NCBI RefSeq assembly: GCF_014648135.1
Contig: NZ_BMQN01000011.1
Coordinates: forward strand, 1-64,000
Reading direction: 5' to 3'
From: Deinococcus sedimenti
Lineage (GTDB): Bacteria; Deinococcota; Deinococci; Deinococcales; Deinococcaceae
Length of the DNA: 64,000 nt
In this document: positions 56,450 through 64,000 of the stretch, in pieces
Numbering within the stretch: position 1 is the first letter of the stretch
How the letters are laid out: every line of letters begins with the position of its first letter
Made by a program: the position numbers and the translations under genes
Notes under the pieces: model-generated
The model's input: the letters and a program-made list of their open reading frames with translations, nothing else
Databases searched by the model: none
What the model was told of the DNA's origin: nothing

Positions 56450-56454
56450 GCGGG

Positions 56455-56472
56455 ATGGAGGTCCACCCATGA
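56455..56472 (+). CDS. 5-codon leader ORF coupled to the VirB2-like gene
   Basis: ATG 56455, MEVHP, TGA 56470-56472 overlapping the ATG at 56469 (ATGA). It contains GGAGGT, so it may equally serve as the ribosome site for the pilin gene. Confidence 0.4.
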   Translation: MEVHP

Positions 56473-56825
56473 ACACTCAGAACCCTGTCCGCCCCGTTTC
56501 CGCCCTGCACGCCGTGAACGCCCTGTACCTGCGCCTCGTGGTCCTGCTCACGCTGGCCTTCTCGTCCAGCAGCTTCGCACAGGCGACCCCCGAAGCCTTC
56601 CAGAAGAACATGGACGCCAAAGCCGGGGTGTTCTGCAAGTACGTGAACATCCTCCCCCAGAGCAAGTGGGTCACGCTGGGCGCGCTTGTGTTCTTCATCA
56701 TCGGCGCCGTCCTGATGATCTTCGGCGGACGCGGCGGCAACGTCTACCTGATGCGCGGCATCGGCGCTGTCGTGATCATCCCCGCCCTGATCTCGCTGGG
56801 CTCCTCGTTCGGCATCGTCTGCTGA
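56469..56825 (+). CDS. VirB2/TrbC-like conjugative pilin
   Basis: 118 residues from ATG 56469. Long signal region ending LTLAFSSSSFAQA, then a short mature protein with two hydrophobic helices (WVTLGALVFFIIGAVLMIF and GIGAVVIIPALISLGSSF) joined by a small basic/Gly loop (GGRGGNVYLMR). This is the VirB2/TrbC layout. First true gene of the secretion operon, before VirB3- and VirB4-like genes, as in other systems. Confidence 0.8.
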   Translation: MNTQNPVRPVSALHAVNALYLRLVVLLTLAFSSSSFAQATPEAFQKNMDAKAGVFCKYVNILPQSKWVTLGALVFFIIGAVLMIFGGRGGNVYLMRGIGAVVIIPALISLGSSFGIVC

Positions 56826-56835
56826 CGGATTACCC

Positions 56836-57159
56836 ATGGACGACATGCCGTTCCCACAGTACCGAAAGGGGGTGCCGAAAGCTGGCCTGGACGAGGTGGC
56901 GCATTTTATGCTCGCCGTCGTCCTGGCCGTCTTCCCCTACTTCTTCATGCAGCTCGCCCTGGGGGACTGGGGGTTTGCCCCAGTCGTCTCGGGCGCCGTC
57001 GCGTGGGCGTCCTTCCGGTTCATGGCGGTGCCGATCGTCCGGTACGTCTTCCAGCAACTGCCCCCCATGTTCCTCGAGCACTACGTCGCCACCGTCTTCT
57101 TCCGGGGCGGCCTCGCCACCCGTCCGGACCCGGAACCCATTCCCTTCAAGGTGGACTGA
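56836..57159 (+). CDS. VirB3/TrbD-like membrane protein
   Basis: 107 residues. Two adjacent membrane segments (FMLAVVLAVFPYFFMQLAL and APVVSGAVAWASFRFMAV) follow a basic, Pro-containing start (MPFPQYRKGVPK), as in VirB3/TrbD. It lies between the VirB2-like pilin and the VirB4 ATPase, with the next ATG directly after its stop. Call based mainly on size, topology and order. Confidence 0.75.
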   Translation: MDDMPFPQYRKGVPKAGLDEVAHFMLAVVLAVFPYFFMQLALGDWGFAPVVSGAVAWASFRFMAVPIVRYVFQQLPPMFLEHYVATVFFRGGLATRPDPEPIPFKVD

Positions 57160-59748
57160 ATGCCCTACCACGACGTCGGCAACGCCCTCAAAGTGGCGGA
57201 GAATCAAAGCAACCTCACCCAGCAATTGACGTACCACGGCCTTGAAAACGGCACGGTCTTCACGCTCGACAACCAGATGACGTTCGGGCTGAACGTCGAT
57301 CTCGTGTCCGCGGCCCGGGCCACGCCGGACATCCGGGTGTCCAACCGCGACCGGATCATGGCCGCGATTCAAGGGGCGCTGCCCGCCGGCGCTGTGGTGC
57401 GCTTCTACCTGGACAACCGCCCGGCCACCCGGACGGCCCTCGCACAACTCGCGCCCATCGAACGGGATGGCAGCGCCGTCGAGCGAATGCTCCAGGCAAA
57501 TCACGCGGTCCTCGAACGCATGCGGCGGAGCCACTGGGTGAGCGACAGCTCCGCGTACTTCACGGTGACCCTCACCGTACCGGGACGCCCGAAGAAAACG
57601 CCGTACAAGAACGTCAACCTACAAGCCCTGGTCTCCAAAGCCGCCACGCTCCAGAGTCGCCTCGCGCGGCAGCTCACCCTCAGCGGTATGCGCACGAGCC
57701 CCATGACCAATGACGAGGTCTGGGCGCGCATCCTCGATTACTTCAACCCCGACATGGCGAGCGCGGAAAAGCCAGCCTATCAACGAGACCTCGACGCCGG
57801 TGATCTGGCCGCCTACCGCGTCGGCCAGAAACTGAAAAACGCACCCAAGGCAACGCGCCCATACGTGGCGACCATGCGCGCTCAGGTCGCGTGCAGTGGC
57901 ATCGATCTGGACCACGACGCCTGCTTCACCGTGGGCCACACCCGGGTGGGCATCGTGTCGTTCCTCAAGCCGAGCCGGGGCACGCACGTCGGCGCCACCG
58001 AGGAGATCATCCAGGCCCTCGGGGGGACGCACTCCACCTTCATGGTGGAGTACCTCGTCGTGGACGCCCCGAAAATCCGCGCGCAGATCAACGAGTCCCT
58101 GGATAAGCAGGAAACCGCCGCCAGTGATCCGTCCATGAAAGCCGGGCGTGAAGTCTACACACGCATCGCAGAAGGGACGGCCCTGGTGCAGGCCCTGGAG
58201 ATGGGGCAGGTCCTCACGGAAATGAGCATGCACGCCATCATCTTCGCCCGCTCCCAGGAAGAACTGGACGACCGTCGCGAACGAACGCTCGCGGCCTTCA
58301 GTTCGGTCGGGGGCAGCATGCCCCGCGTCGCGTCCCATGCCGACGCCATTCACCTGTACCTGCAGAACGCGCCCTTCAGCGGGAAACGCAGCGCGTATCA
58401 GGTCGCGGCCTACTACCGCAACGCAGTCGACTGCATGCCTCAGGCTGGCCCCTGGGCAGGGACGCCCGAGGGCGTCCTGCCACTCCGCGGGCGACGGGGA
58501 AACGTCTTCTCGATCTCGCCGGTCGCGCCGGGCATCCGCAACGCGGGCGTGGTCGTGGCAGGCAGCGCCGGGGGGGGGAAAAGCGTCTTCATCAGCATGC
58601 TCGCCGCTGGACTCGTCCACCGGCATCAGGCGTCCCTCACGGTCGTGGATCCCAAGCGCGACTACCTGGCGCTCTTCACGGCACTGGGCGCGGCGGACGC
58701 CATCGTGAGCATCCGGCCGAACGCCCGGCTCCCCTCCGGGGAACGGGTCCGGATCAACCCGTTCGACCTGCCTCAAGCGGACGATACCGTCACCGCCACG
58801 AAAATCTCCTCCATCCTGGAGTTGATGCGCGCCCTGCGCATCAATGACCTGAGCGGCCGGCGCGTGAGCATCCTGCATGAGGCCATCCAGGTGTTCTACC
58901 GGCGGTTCTCCCGGCCCGTAGACCGGGGCGGTGAGGTCGTGGACCGGTACACGGGCGAGGGCACCCTCACGGACTTCGCCGATATCATTTCCCGCCTGAA
59001 CATCGTGGGCGACAAACCCGTCCTGGCTGACCCTGAACTCCGCCGCGAGGTCAGCGACGTCGCCAATGAACTGCGGGCGTACACCGCTGAAACCCCGATC
59101 GGCACCCTGCTGGACGGCCCGACCACGGTGAACGTTCACTCCAGGTACCTGTACCTCGACATCAGCGGCATGATCGATCACCCCCAGCTGCTGGCGATTG
59201 GCACACTCCTCACCAACGAACTCGTGTGGAACCGGAGCATGACCATGGAGGGCCGCAAAGTCATCGTGATGGAAGAGGCCGGCGTGGCGAAAAACCTGCC
59301 TGGCCTCGTCGAACTGACCAACCGCCTGTACAAGACCGGCCGTTCCCTGGGCGTCATTCCCATCCTCGCCATGCAGGAAATTGAGGACGCCCTGGCCTAC
59401 AAGGGCGTGATCAACAACGCCAACACCCGCATCCTGCTCGAAAGCAAACCGTCCGAGCGCGCGCAGATTGCCGACATCTTCGACCTGAATGCCTCCATGC
59501 GTGGCCTGCACGCCTCTCTGGGCGGCGAAGCGAACCGGTTCCGCGAGGTCCTGATCCTCCAGAACGGCGGGAACGGTCAGCTGGACGGCGACGTCGGCCA
59601 GTTGTGGCTGTCCCGCGAGGCGTACTGGATGAGCACCAGCGTCAAGGAGGAAGCCGACTACCGCGCCCACGTGGCGACGGAACTCTACGCCGGGGATGAA
59701 GCCCGGGCTGCCATACACATCGCGCAGGAGGAGCAGCATGCCGCATAG
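57160..59748 (+). CDS. virB4: VirB4/TrbE-family secretion ATPase
   Basis: 862 residues. Walker A in VVVAGSAGGGKSVFISML (468-475), RecA-type NTPase core with TVVDPKRDYLALF, Walker B KVIVMEEAG (from about 700), and the downstream ILAMQEIEDALAYKG and SKPSERAQIADIFDL motifs of the VirB4/TraC/TrbE family. The N-terminal domain (about 1-430) is the usual CagE/TrbE/VirB region. It energises pilus assembly and substrate transfer at the inner membrane. The next gene overlaps its end by 11 bp. Confidence 0.92.
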   Translation: MPYHDVGNALKVAENQSNLTQQLTYHGLENGTVFTLDNQMTFGLNVDLVSAARATPDIRVSNRDRIMAAIQGALPAGAVVRFYLDNRPATRTALAQLAPIERDGSAVERMLQANHAVLERMRRSHWVSDSSAYFTVTLTVPGRPKKTPYKNVNLQALVSKAATLQSRLARQLTLSGMRTSPMTNDEVWARILDYFNPDMASAEKPAYQRDLDAGDLAAYRVGQKLKNAPKATRPYVATMRAQVACSGIDLDHDACFTVGHTRVGIVSFLKPSRGTHVGATEEIIQALGGTHSTFMVEYLVVDAPKIRAQINESLDKQETAASDPSMKAGREVYTRIAEGTALVQALEMGQVLTEMSMHAIIFARSQEELDDRRERTLAAFSSVGGSMPRVASHADAIHLYLQNAPFSGKRSAYQVAAYYRNAVDCMPQAGPWAGTPEGVLPLRGRRGNVFSISPVAPGIRNAGVVVAGSAGGGKSVFISMLAAGLVHRHQASLTVVDPKRDYLALFTALGAADAIVSIRPNARLPSGERVRINPFDLPQADDTVTATKISSILELMRALRINDLSGRRVSILHEAIQVFYRRFSRPVDRGGEVVDRYTGEGTLTDFADIISRLNIVGDKPVLADPELRREVSDVANELRAYTAETPIGTLLDGPTTVNVHSRYLYLDISGMIDHPQLLAIGTLLTNELVWNRSMTMEGRKVIVMEEAGVAKNLPGLVELTNRLYKTGRSLGVIPILAMQEIEDALAYKGVINNANTRILLESKPSERAQIADIFDLNASMRGLHASLGGEANRFREVLILQNGGNGQLDGDVGQLWLSREAYWMSTSVKEEADYRAHVATELYAGDEARAAIHIAQEEQHAA

Positions 59749-60814
59749 ATCCGCAGCGACCCGAACCCTGGTGCTCACGGCCTTCATGTCCAGCGCCGCG
59801 CTCGCGCAGGACGACCCGTTCGAACCCATCAATGGAGCACTGAACGGCGCCAACAACGTCATCATGACCGTCGACTCCACCATCGCCATGCTGTCCCGGG
59901 CCATCGATCTGCTCTCGATGGTGCCGGCCATCGGCCCGTTCGCGCAGATGCTCAAACCCATCATCAACACCTACATGGACATCAAGACGACCATCATGCC
60001 CATCATTGAGGCCGGGAACCGCGGCATGGCGTACGTCAAGCAGATCAACGACGCCCGGAACACCGTTCGGCAGATGTTCAGCAACAGCAACTTCTCCGAC
60101 CGCGTGAACAGCATCAACAGCCTGGTCGGCCAGTTCGGCGGCCTGAGTTCACTGACCGGCGGCGCCCGAACCATTGACCCGAATGACCCCCGGGGCAGCG
60201 TCGCGCGCATCCTGTCGTCCGCGGACCGGCAGATCGCGGACGTTCGTTCGCAGATCAACCAGGCGCAGTCCCAGCGGGACATGCCGAGGTACCGCGCCCT
60301 CGTGCAGCGGGAGGAGGAACTGAAGGGCCTCCGGACTCGGATCCGGCAGGCGGGCGAAATGGCGGCCAGTCAGCGGGATTCAATGAAGCTCGTGACTCGC
60401 ACCAGTCAGGTGGCCGCGGACGCCGCGCGCCGTGCGCCGGCGCAGGCCGCCCAGCTCCAGGCGACCCTGAGTGCCGAGGGCGCCCTGAAGATCCTGGGCA
60501 CCATGGCCATCGAGCAACTGAACGTCAACGCGGGCGGCTTCGATGCCCTCAGTCAACAGCTCGCCACGATCAGTCAGAACCAGACCATCACCAATGAGCA
60601 GAACGACCAGCTGCTCAGCCACTTCCAGCAGCAGGAGCGGGAGCGGACCGCCCGCAACCGGCAGCTCATCGAGGAGACCACGCGCCGTCAGGAGGAAGAG
60701 TACAAGTCCATGATCAAACGCACGGACCTGCTCGCGGACAGCATCGGGCAGACGCTCCGCCCAAGTGATGAGCGGCGCAGTGACATCCGCAGCCTGATGG
60801 GCGGCAGCAAGTGA
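59738..60814 (+). CDS. VirB5/TrbJ-like exported protein
   Basis: 358 residues from ATG 59738 behind GGAGGAG. Signal peptide MPHRSAATRTLVLTAFMSSAALA. The mature part is helical: IMTVDSTIAMLSRAIDLLSM, then long amphipathic helices (ADRQIADVRSQINQAQSQRD; LLSHFQQQERERTARNRQLI). TrbJ/VirB5 proteins share this make-up and position after VirB4, and cap or stabilise the pilus. It overlaps VirB4 by 11 bp, and its stop overlaps the next GTG. Confidence 0.75.
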   Translation: MPHRSAATRTLVLTAFMSSAALAQDDPFEPINGALNGANNVIMTVDSTIAMLSRAIDLLSMVPAIGPFAQMLKPIINTYMDIKTTIMPIIEAGNRGMAYVKQINDARNTVRQMFSNSNFSDRVNSINSLVGQFGGLSSLTGGARTIDPNDPRGSVARILSSADRQIADVRSQINQAQSQRDMPRYRALVQREEELKGLRTRIRQAGEMAASQRDSMKLVTRTSQVAADAARRAPAQAAQLQATLSAEGALKILGTMAIEQLNVNAGGFDALSQQLATISQNQTITNEQNDQLLSHFQQQERERTARNRQLIEETTRRQEEEYKSMIKRTDLLADSIGQTLRPSDERRSDIRSLMGGSK

Positions 60815-63498
60815 ATCGTGCGCTGCCCCTGCTGGTCCTGCTCGCCGGGGTGGCGCACGCCGCAGGCACCCCCGTCGAGTGCCCGACCGCAGCCGTCGCG
60901 TCAACGTCCGACGTGACCCTCAGTGCCTTCCTGCCCAACGCGCCCTGCCTGTTCGCTCAGAACATTGACCTCTGGGCGCGGTGGGGCCTCTGGACTGGCA
61001 TGGCGACCGTCGGCCTGACCCTGGCGGCCGCGTTCTTCTTCTGGAAGCTCTTCGCTGCGGTGCTCGGCGGGGCCCCGGAGAAGGCCCTGACCCCCTTCCT
61101 GATCGCCGCTGTCATTTTCTTGCTCGTGTCCCCCGCCCGGGAGGGCAAGGGCCTCCTGCCTGACATTCAGGCGAGCGCCATGGAAGGCTTCGTCAGCCTG
61201 TACAGCATCTCGGCAGCTGTAGGAACCCGTGCCATGACGGAAGGCCCGACGAGCGTGCAGGAGCAAACGCGAACGTTAGGGAAGAACGTCGCCCTGCTCG
61301 TCGCGCGTGGCTCTCAAGCAGCGGAGATCCGCAAGCAGTTGGACGCGATCAAGGCTGGAGAGATTTCGGGCGACCTGAAGGACCCCAACCTCGTGAACAG
61401 CCTGTACGCGCAGCAGCTGGAGAAGGATCAGTCCGGCATCAACCAGGCCTTCTCCGGGAACGGCTGGGTGTTCAACATTGGCTTCCTGCTGCTGTATGGA
61501 TTGTTCGCCATTTTTGCCGGGATCATTTTCGCTGTAGGGTTCGGCCTGCAGCTGTCCCTGCTGCTCTTACCCATCGCCATTGCGTTCCTGGTGCTGGGTC
61601 GCTTCCAGCCCGCCGGTTACGTCGGTGCCTCGTACCTCGCGGCCATGTTGACGGCCGTGCTTATGCCCATCGGTGTGGCCAGCGTCACCACGGTGGGCCT
61701 GAGCATCCCCGCGGCTCGCCTGACGCCAACGGTGACCAAGATGAACAGCGAAGTCGCCGCCAACCTCCAGCGGTATCAACGGAGCATTGATCAGGGGTGT
61801 AGCTTCACGGAGATCGGGTGCCAGCTCAACGAACAGGTCATGCTCCCGATTCAGTCCGACCTGAGCAGCCTCAAAGAGCTCTTCGGTCAGATGATCCTGA
61901 TGGTGGCCGCATTGATCGTCGGCCTCTCGATTGCGGCGTCCGCGCTTCGCAGATTGCCGAGTAGCATTGCCGGCCTGGTTGGAATCTCCGGCGGTGGTGA
62001 ATCCTCCGGGGTGGAAACCAGTGCCATCGGGAAGGTGGTGGGCGGCGCCGCGAAGATGATGGGCGCTGAAATGCTCATGAAAGCCGTGCAGGCCAAAGCC
62101 GTGGGCGGCATGCTCGGGAAAGGACGAGGTGGCGCCTCCTCCGGTGGGGAGAGTCCCGCAACGGGTGCGTCCAGTGGGACGGTCCATGCATCCGGAAGTG
62201 TCCCCCCGGAGAGCGTCACGGAAGGCGCTCAGGGCGCGGCCGCCACCCATCCCAATGTCCCGCCCGAAACGGTCACGGCACCCAGCACGAGCACGCCGAT
62301 TGGCGCGGGGTACGCGGCCTTCCGGAGTGCCCGCGAGAGTGGTCAGGGACGCGCGGGCGCTGCGGTTGCGGGCGCGCGCGGTGTCGGCACGGCTGTGGGT
62401 GCACAGGCTCACGAATCCCTGAGCACGGGCGCCCAGGCTGTTCGCGCGTCCGCTGGTCAGGGCCTCCAGGCTGCTCGGGCGCAGGTTGCCGCGTCCGCCT
62501 GGGGTGGAACGGCCAACGCGCAGAAGGCTGGCCAGGCCTGGGAGGCCGGTGTCGCTGGACCTGCGCGGGCCGTGCGGAGTGACCTTCAGGCCATTCGCGA
62601 GGACGTTCAGGCGAGGCGCGGGCCGGACAGTACCAATCAGTTCGGGCCGCGCGACGCGGACGCGGCAGAACTGCACCCCCGGGTGACCGCTGCCGAGGCC
62701 GAAGCGACCGCGACGGCAGACCGGGCGGCAGCCATCCGGGGCGCGACCGCATACGCGGACGACGTTCGCCCCCCGAGCGGCCGGGCCATCAGTGCCATGC
62801 GGGCCCAGGGCGGCAGTGAAGGCTCTGCCCGCCCGGGACCCGCCATCGTGACCCCACGGCAGGCAACGCAAGACGGCCAATCACTTCGGGGAGAAGGAAC
62901 GAACCTACCGGCGTACTCCGGAACGCCGAACCAGGCGCCCCCACCCGCTCCGAATCCGCTGGATGTGGAAGCGGAACGGAACCGGCAGCGGGCGGAGCAG
63001 GGTCCGAGACCCGCAGTGGTCCTGGGGGGCGTGCCGAGACGGGCCATGTCCGCGGCGTCCAGTGGCGGGCGTGCAATTCCGGGCGTGGATGTGAGTCCAC
63101 TGGGCCCAAGTCCTGCCCCTGCGCCCGCACCGGCCCCTACGCCCACGCCCGCACGTGCGCCGTCCCGGAATGAGATCTCCCAGGCCCGGCTGGCCCATCG
63201 TGAATCTGCAGCGGCCAGTGCCCCGGCACCAGCGCCGACCGCATCACCTGCCCCAGCACCATCGGCCCCGACTGCTCCGGTGACCCCGACGCCGACCCCT
63301 GCACCTCGTCCAACTCCTGTCCCTGCACCAGCGCCGACGCCTGCACGTGCACCTGCACCGCAGTCCGCTGCAGTGACCCCGGCAAGCACCCCCACGCCAC
63401 CAGCACCCGCGGCCACCCCCACCCCGGCACCCAAGGCCACGCCCGCCAGCGCCGGACAGACGAATCCGCCCTCGACGTCAGATCAGAAAGAGGAATGA
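60811..63498 (+). CDS. VirB6/TrbL-like polytopic protein with Ala/Pro-rich tail
   Basis: 895 residues from GTG 60811 (GTGA overlap). Signal-like start, then about six to seven membrane helices between 50 and 380 (GMATVGLTLAAAFFFWKLF, FLIAAVIFLLVSP, LLLYGLFAIFAGIIFAVGF, LLLLPIAIAFLVLGRF, LIVGLSIAASALRRLP), the TrbL/VirB6 core. About 500 residues of Gly/Ala then Pro/Ala-rich sequence follow, probably cytoplasmic and disordered. It forms the inner-membrane base of the transfer channel. The tail is exceptionally long. Confidence 0.82.
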   Translation: MNRALPLLVLLAGVAHAAGTPVECPTAAVASTSDVTLSAFLPNAPCLFAQNIDLWARWGLWTGMATVGLTLAAAFFFWKLFAAVLGGAPEKALTPFLIAAVIFLLVSPAREGKGLLPDIQASAMEGFVSLYSISAAVGTRAMTEGPTSVQEQTRTLGKNVALLVARGSQAAEIRKQLDAIKAGEISGDLKDPNLVNSLYAQQLEKDQSGINQAFSGNGWVFNIGFLLLYGLFAIFAGIIFAVGFGLQLSLLLLPIAIAFLVLGRFQPAGYVGASYLAAMLTAVLMPIGVASVTTVGLSIPAARLTPTVTKMNSEVAANLQRYQRSIDQGCSFTEIGCQLNEQVMLPIQSDLSSLKELFGQMILMVAALIVGLSIAASALRRLPSSIAGLVGISGGGESSGVETSAIGKVVGGAAKMMGAEMLMKAVQAKAVGGMLGKGRGGASSGGESPATGASSGTVHASGSVPPESVTEGAQGAAATHPNVPPETVTAPSTSTPIGAGYAAFRSARESGQGRAGAAVAGARGVGTAVGAQAHESLSTGAQAVRASAGQGLQAARAQVAASAWGGTANAQKAGQAWEAGVAGPARAVRSDLQAIREDVQARRGPDSTNQFGPRDADAAELHPRVTAAEAEATATADRAAAIRGATAYADDVRPPSGRAISAMRAQGGSEGSARPGPAIVTPRQATQDGQSLRGEGTNLPAYSGTPNQAPPPAPNPLDVEAERNRQRAEQGPRPAVVLGGVPRRAMSAASSGGRAIPGVDVSPLGPSPAPAPAPAPTPTPARAPSRNEISQARLAHRESAAASAPAPAPTASPAPAPSAPTAPVTPTPTPAPRPTPVPAPAPTPARAPAPQSAAVTPASTPTPPAPAATPTPAPKATPASAGQTNPPSTSDQKEE

Positions 63499-63665
63499 CC
63501 ATGACGCACGCCCGTGAAACGGCGTGGAGAGTCCGGGGAGGCGCCGTTCGCGTCTCCCCCATCTTCACCCCCACAGCCCCCCCACCGCCCCGCATCACCC
63601 ACCTCACCCCTCCCGTCAGCGTGGCAGCACCAGCCATCTGGCGGCGTCTCCGGAGCGCCCCGTGA
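63495..63665 (+). CDS. 56-residue basic, Pro-rich ORF in the secretion operon
   Basis: ATG 63495 overlaps the previous stop (ATGA), and its TGA overlaps GTG 63662 of the next gene. Product MTMTHARETAWRVRGGAVRV..., then PPPPRIT and a basic end. No span or motif. Either a small accessory protein or a translational bridge like those at 17263 and 21987. Confidence 0.45.
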   Translation: MTMTHARETAWRVRGGAVRVSPIFTPTAPPPPRITHLTPPVSVAAPAIWRRLRSAP

Positions 63666-64000
63666 CGCCCTCACAACCTGAACGGCCGCAGGCCAATCCG
63701 CCAAGCCCCGTCGCCATTGCCGCCCTGAGCAGCACCATGCTCAGCGCATCCATCCTCCTGATGCAAGCCCTGGACGTCGGCCAGCGGTCGGCTCCCCTGA
63801 TCTACAAACACACCGGACTCGCGCAGGCCCGGCAGTTGAAGGAAGACGCCATGGCCGCCCTGCTGATCTCCTGTGGCACGGATGAGAAGTGCGGGCCCTG
63901 GCTGAGCGCGCAGTTCTCCGCGGGCATGGCCGGGTACTGGCTGGCCCTCCTGCTGCCCGTCATCGCCATTCCCCTCACGATGAAGTTCTTCCCCAGCCGC
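63662..64000 (+). CDS. Membrane protein of the secretion operon (3' end outside window)
   Basis: GTG 63662 overlaps the previous stop. The frame stays open to the window edge (113 residues). One helix near 20-37 (IAALSSTMLSASILLMQAL), a soluble stretch with two Cys (LLISCGTDEKCGPWL), and a second helix MAGYWLALLLPVIAIPLTM. Not recognised; position suggests another secretion-system subunit. Confidence 0.6.
   Translation, partial: MTPSQPERPQANPPSPVAIAALSSTMLSASILLMQALDVGQRSAPLIYKHTGLAQARQLKEDAMAALLISCGTDEKCGPWLSAQFSAGMAGYWLALLLPVIAIPLTMKFFPSR

Noticed and set aside
57619..59970. 783-codon open frame antisense to virB4
   Set aside because: Shadow frame; the + strand encodes a complete VirB4 ATPase.

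Overview
The window reads as part of a Deinococcus megaplasmid. The supporting points are: high GC with GC-rich third positions; an SSB with two OB folds in one chain, the Deinococcus-Thermus form; many start codons placed 6 nt after a TANNNT-like -10 box (leaderless mRNA, common in Deinococcus); IS6, IS5, IS4 and solo-tnpB elements; and a replication initiator next to an iteron array and an AT-rich stretch. Species assignment is inference. No rRNA, tRNA or CRISPR array was seen.

Layout. 1-0.35 kb: right end of an IS6-type element. 0.5-7 kb: small exported, membrane and unknown genes, a tyrosine recombinase, one gene split by an IS4 element, a DUF2227-like membrane protein and an HD-GYP protein. 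7.1-18.6 kb: a type IV pilus machine operon (PilB, PilT, GspL/PilM-PilN-like, PilO-like, PilP-like, PilQ secretin, an exported protein, a 40-residue membrane protein, PilC). 18.7-20.6 kb: Rep gene, ten iterons and an AT-rich tract (likely oriV). 20.8-23.8 kb: four prepilin genes, the last an adhesin-like pilin. 24-25.7 kb: CAP-domain lipoprotein and an exported protein. 25.7-26.6 kb: intact IS5-type element. 26.8-30.4 kb: AT-richer cassette of M3 oligoendopeptidase, small exported peptide and helical-repeat protein. 30.5-36.2 kb: unknowns, a tnpB element, a GspK/PilX-like prepilin and a C39-like peptidase. 36.2-38.9 kb: STAND/TPR regulator, followed by a 320-bp AT-rich repeat region. 39-43.5 kb: DNA-binding-like protein, an unknown, a free-standing MshEN-like protein and a primase-polymerase. 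43.7-50.4 kb: small genes, SSB, a sigma-region-2-like protein and a GreA-domain protein, separated by hairpin modules. 50.6-64 kb: type IV secretion genes (lipoprotein/VirB7 position, VirB9-, B10-, B2-, B3-, B4-, B5- and B6-like), interrupted by a decayed IS5 region carrying an Imm51-like immunity gene.

The main observation is a promoter class with rigid geometry, GTCACCCC-N9-NANNNT-N6-start codon. I count 12 copies at start codons plus two with a short leader. They precede rep, the pilus operon, all pilin clusters, the HD-GYP gene, the lipoproteins and both arms of the secretion locus. Pilus, secretion and replication therefore look like one regulon. At three of these sites the first start codon belongs to a 5-21 codon leader ORF that ends in an ATGA overlap with the real gene. 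The plasmid also encodes candidate transcription factors (sigma-like, GreA-like, STAND) that might act on this class; that link is inference only.
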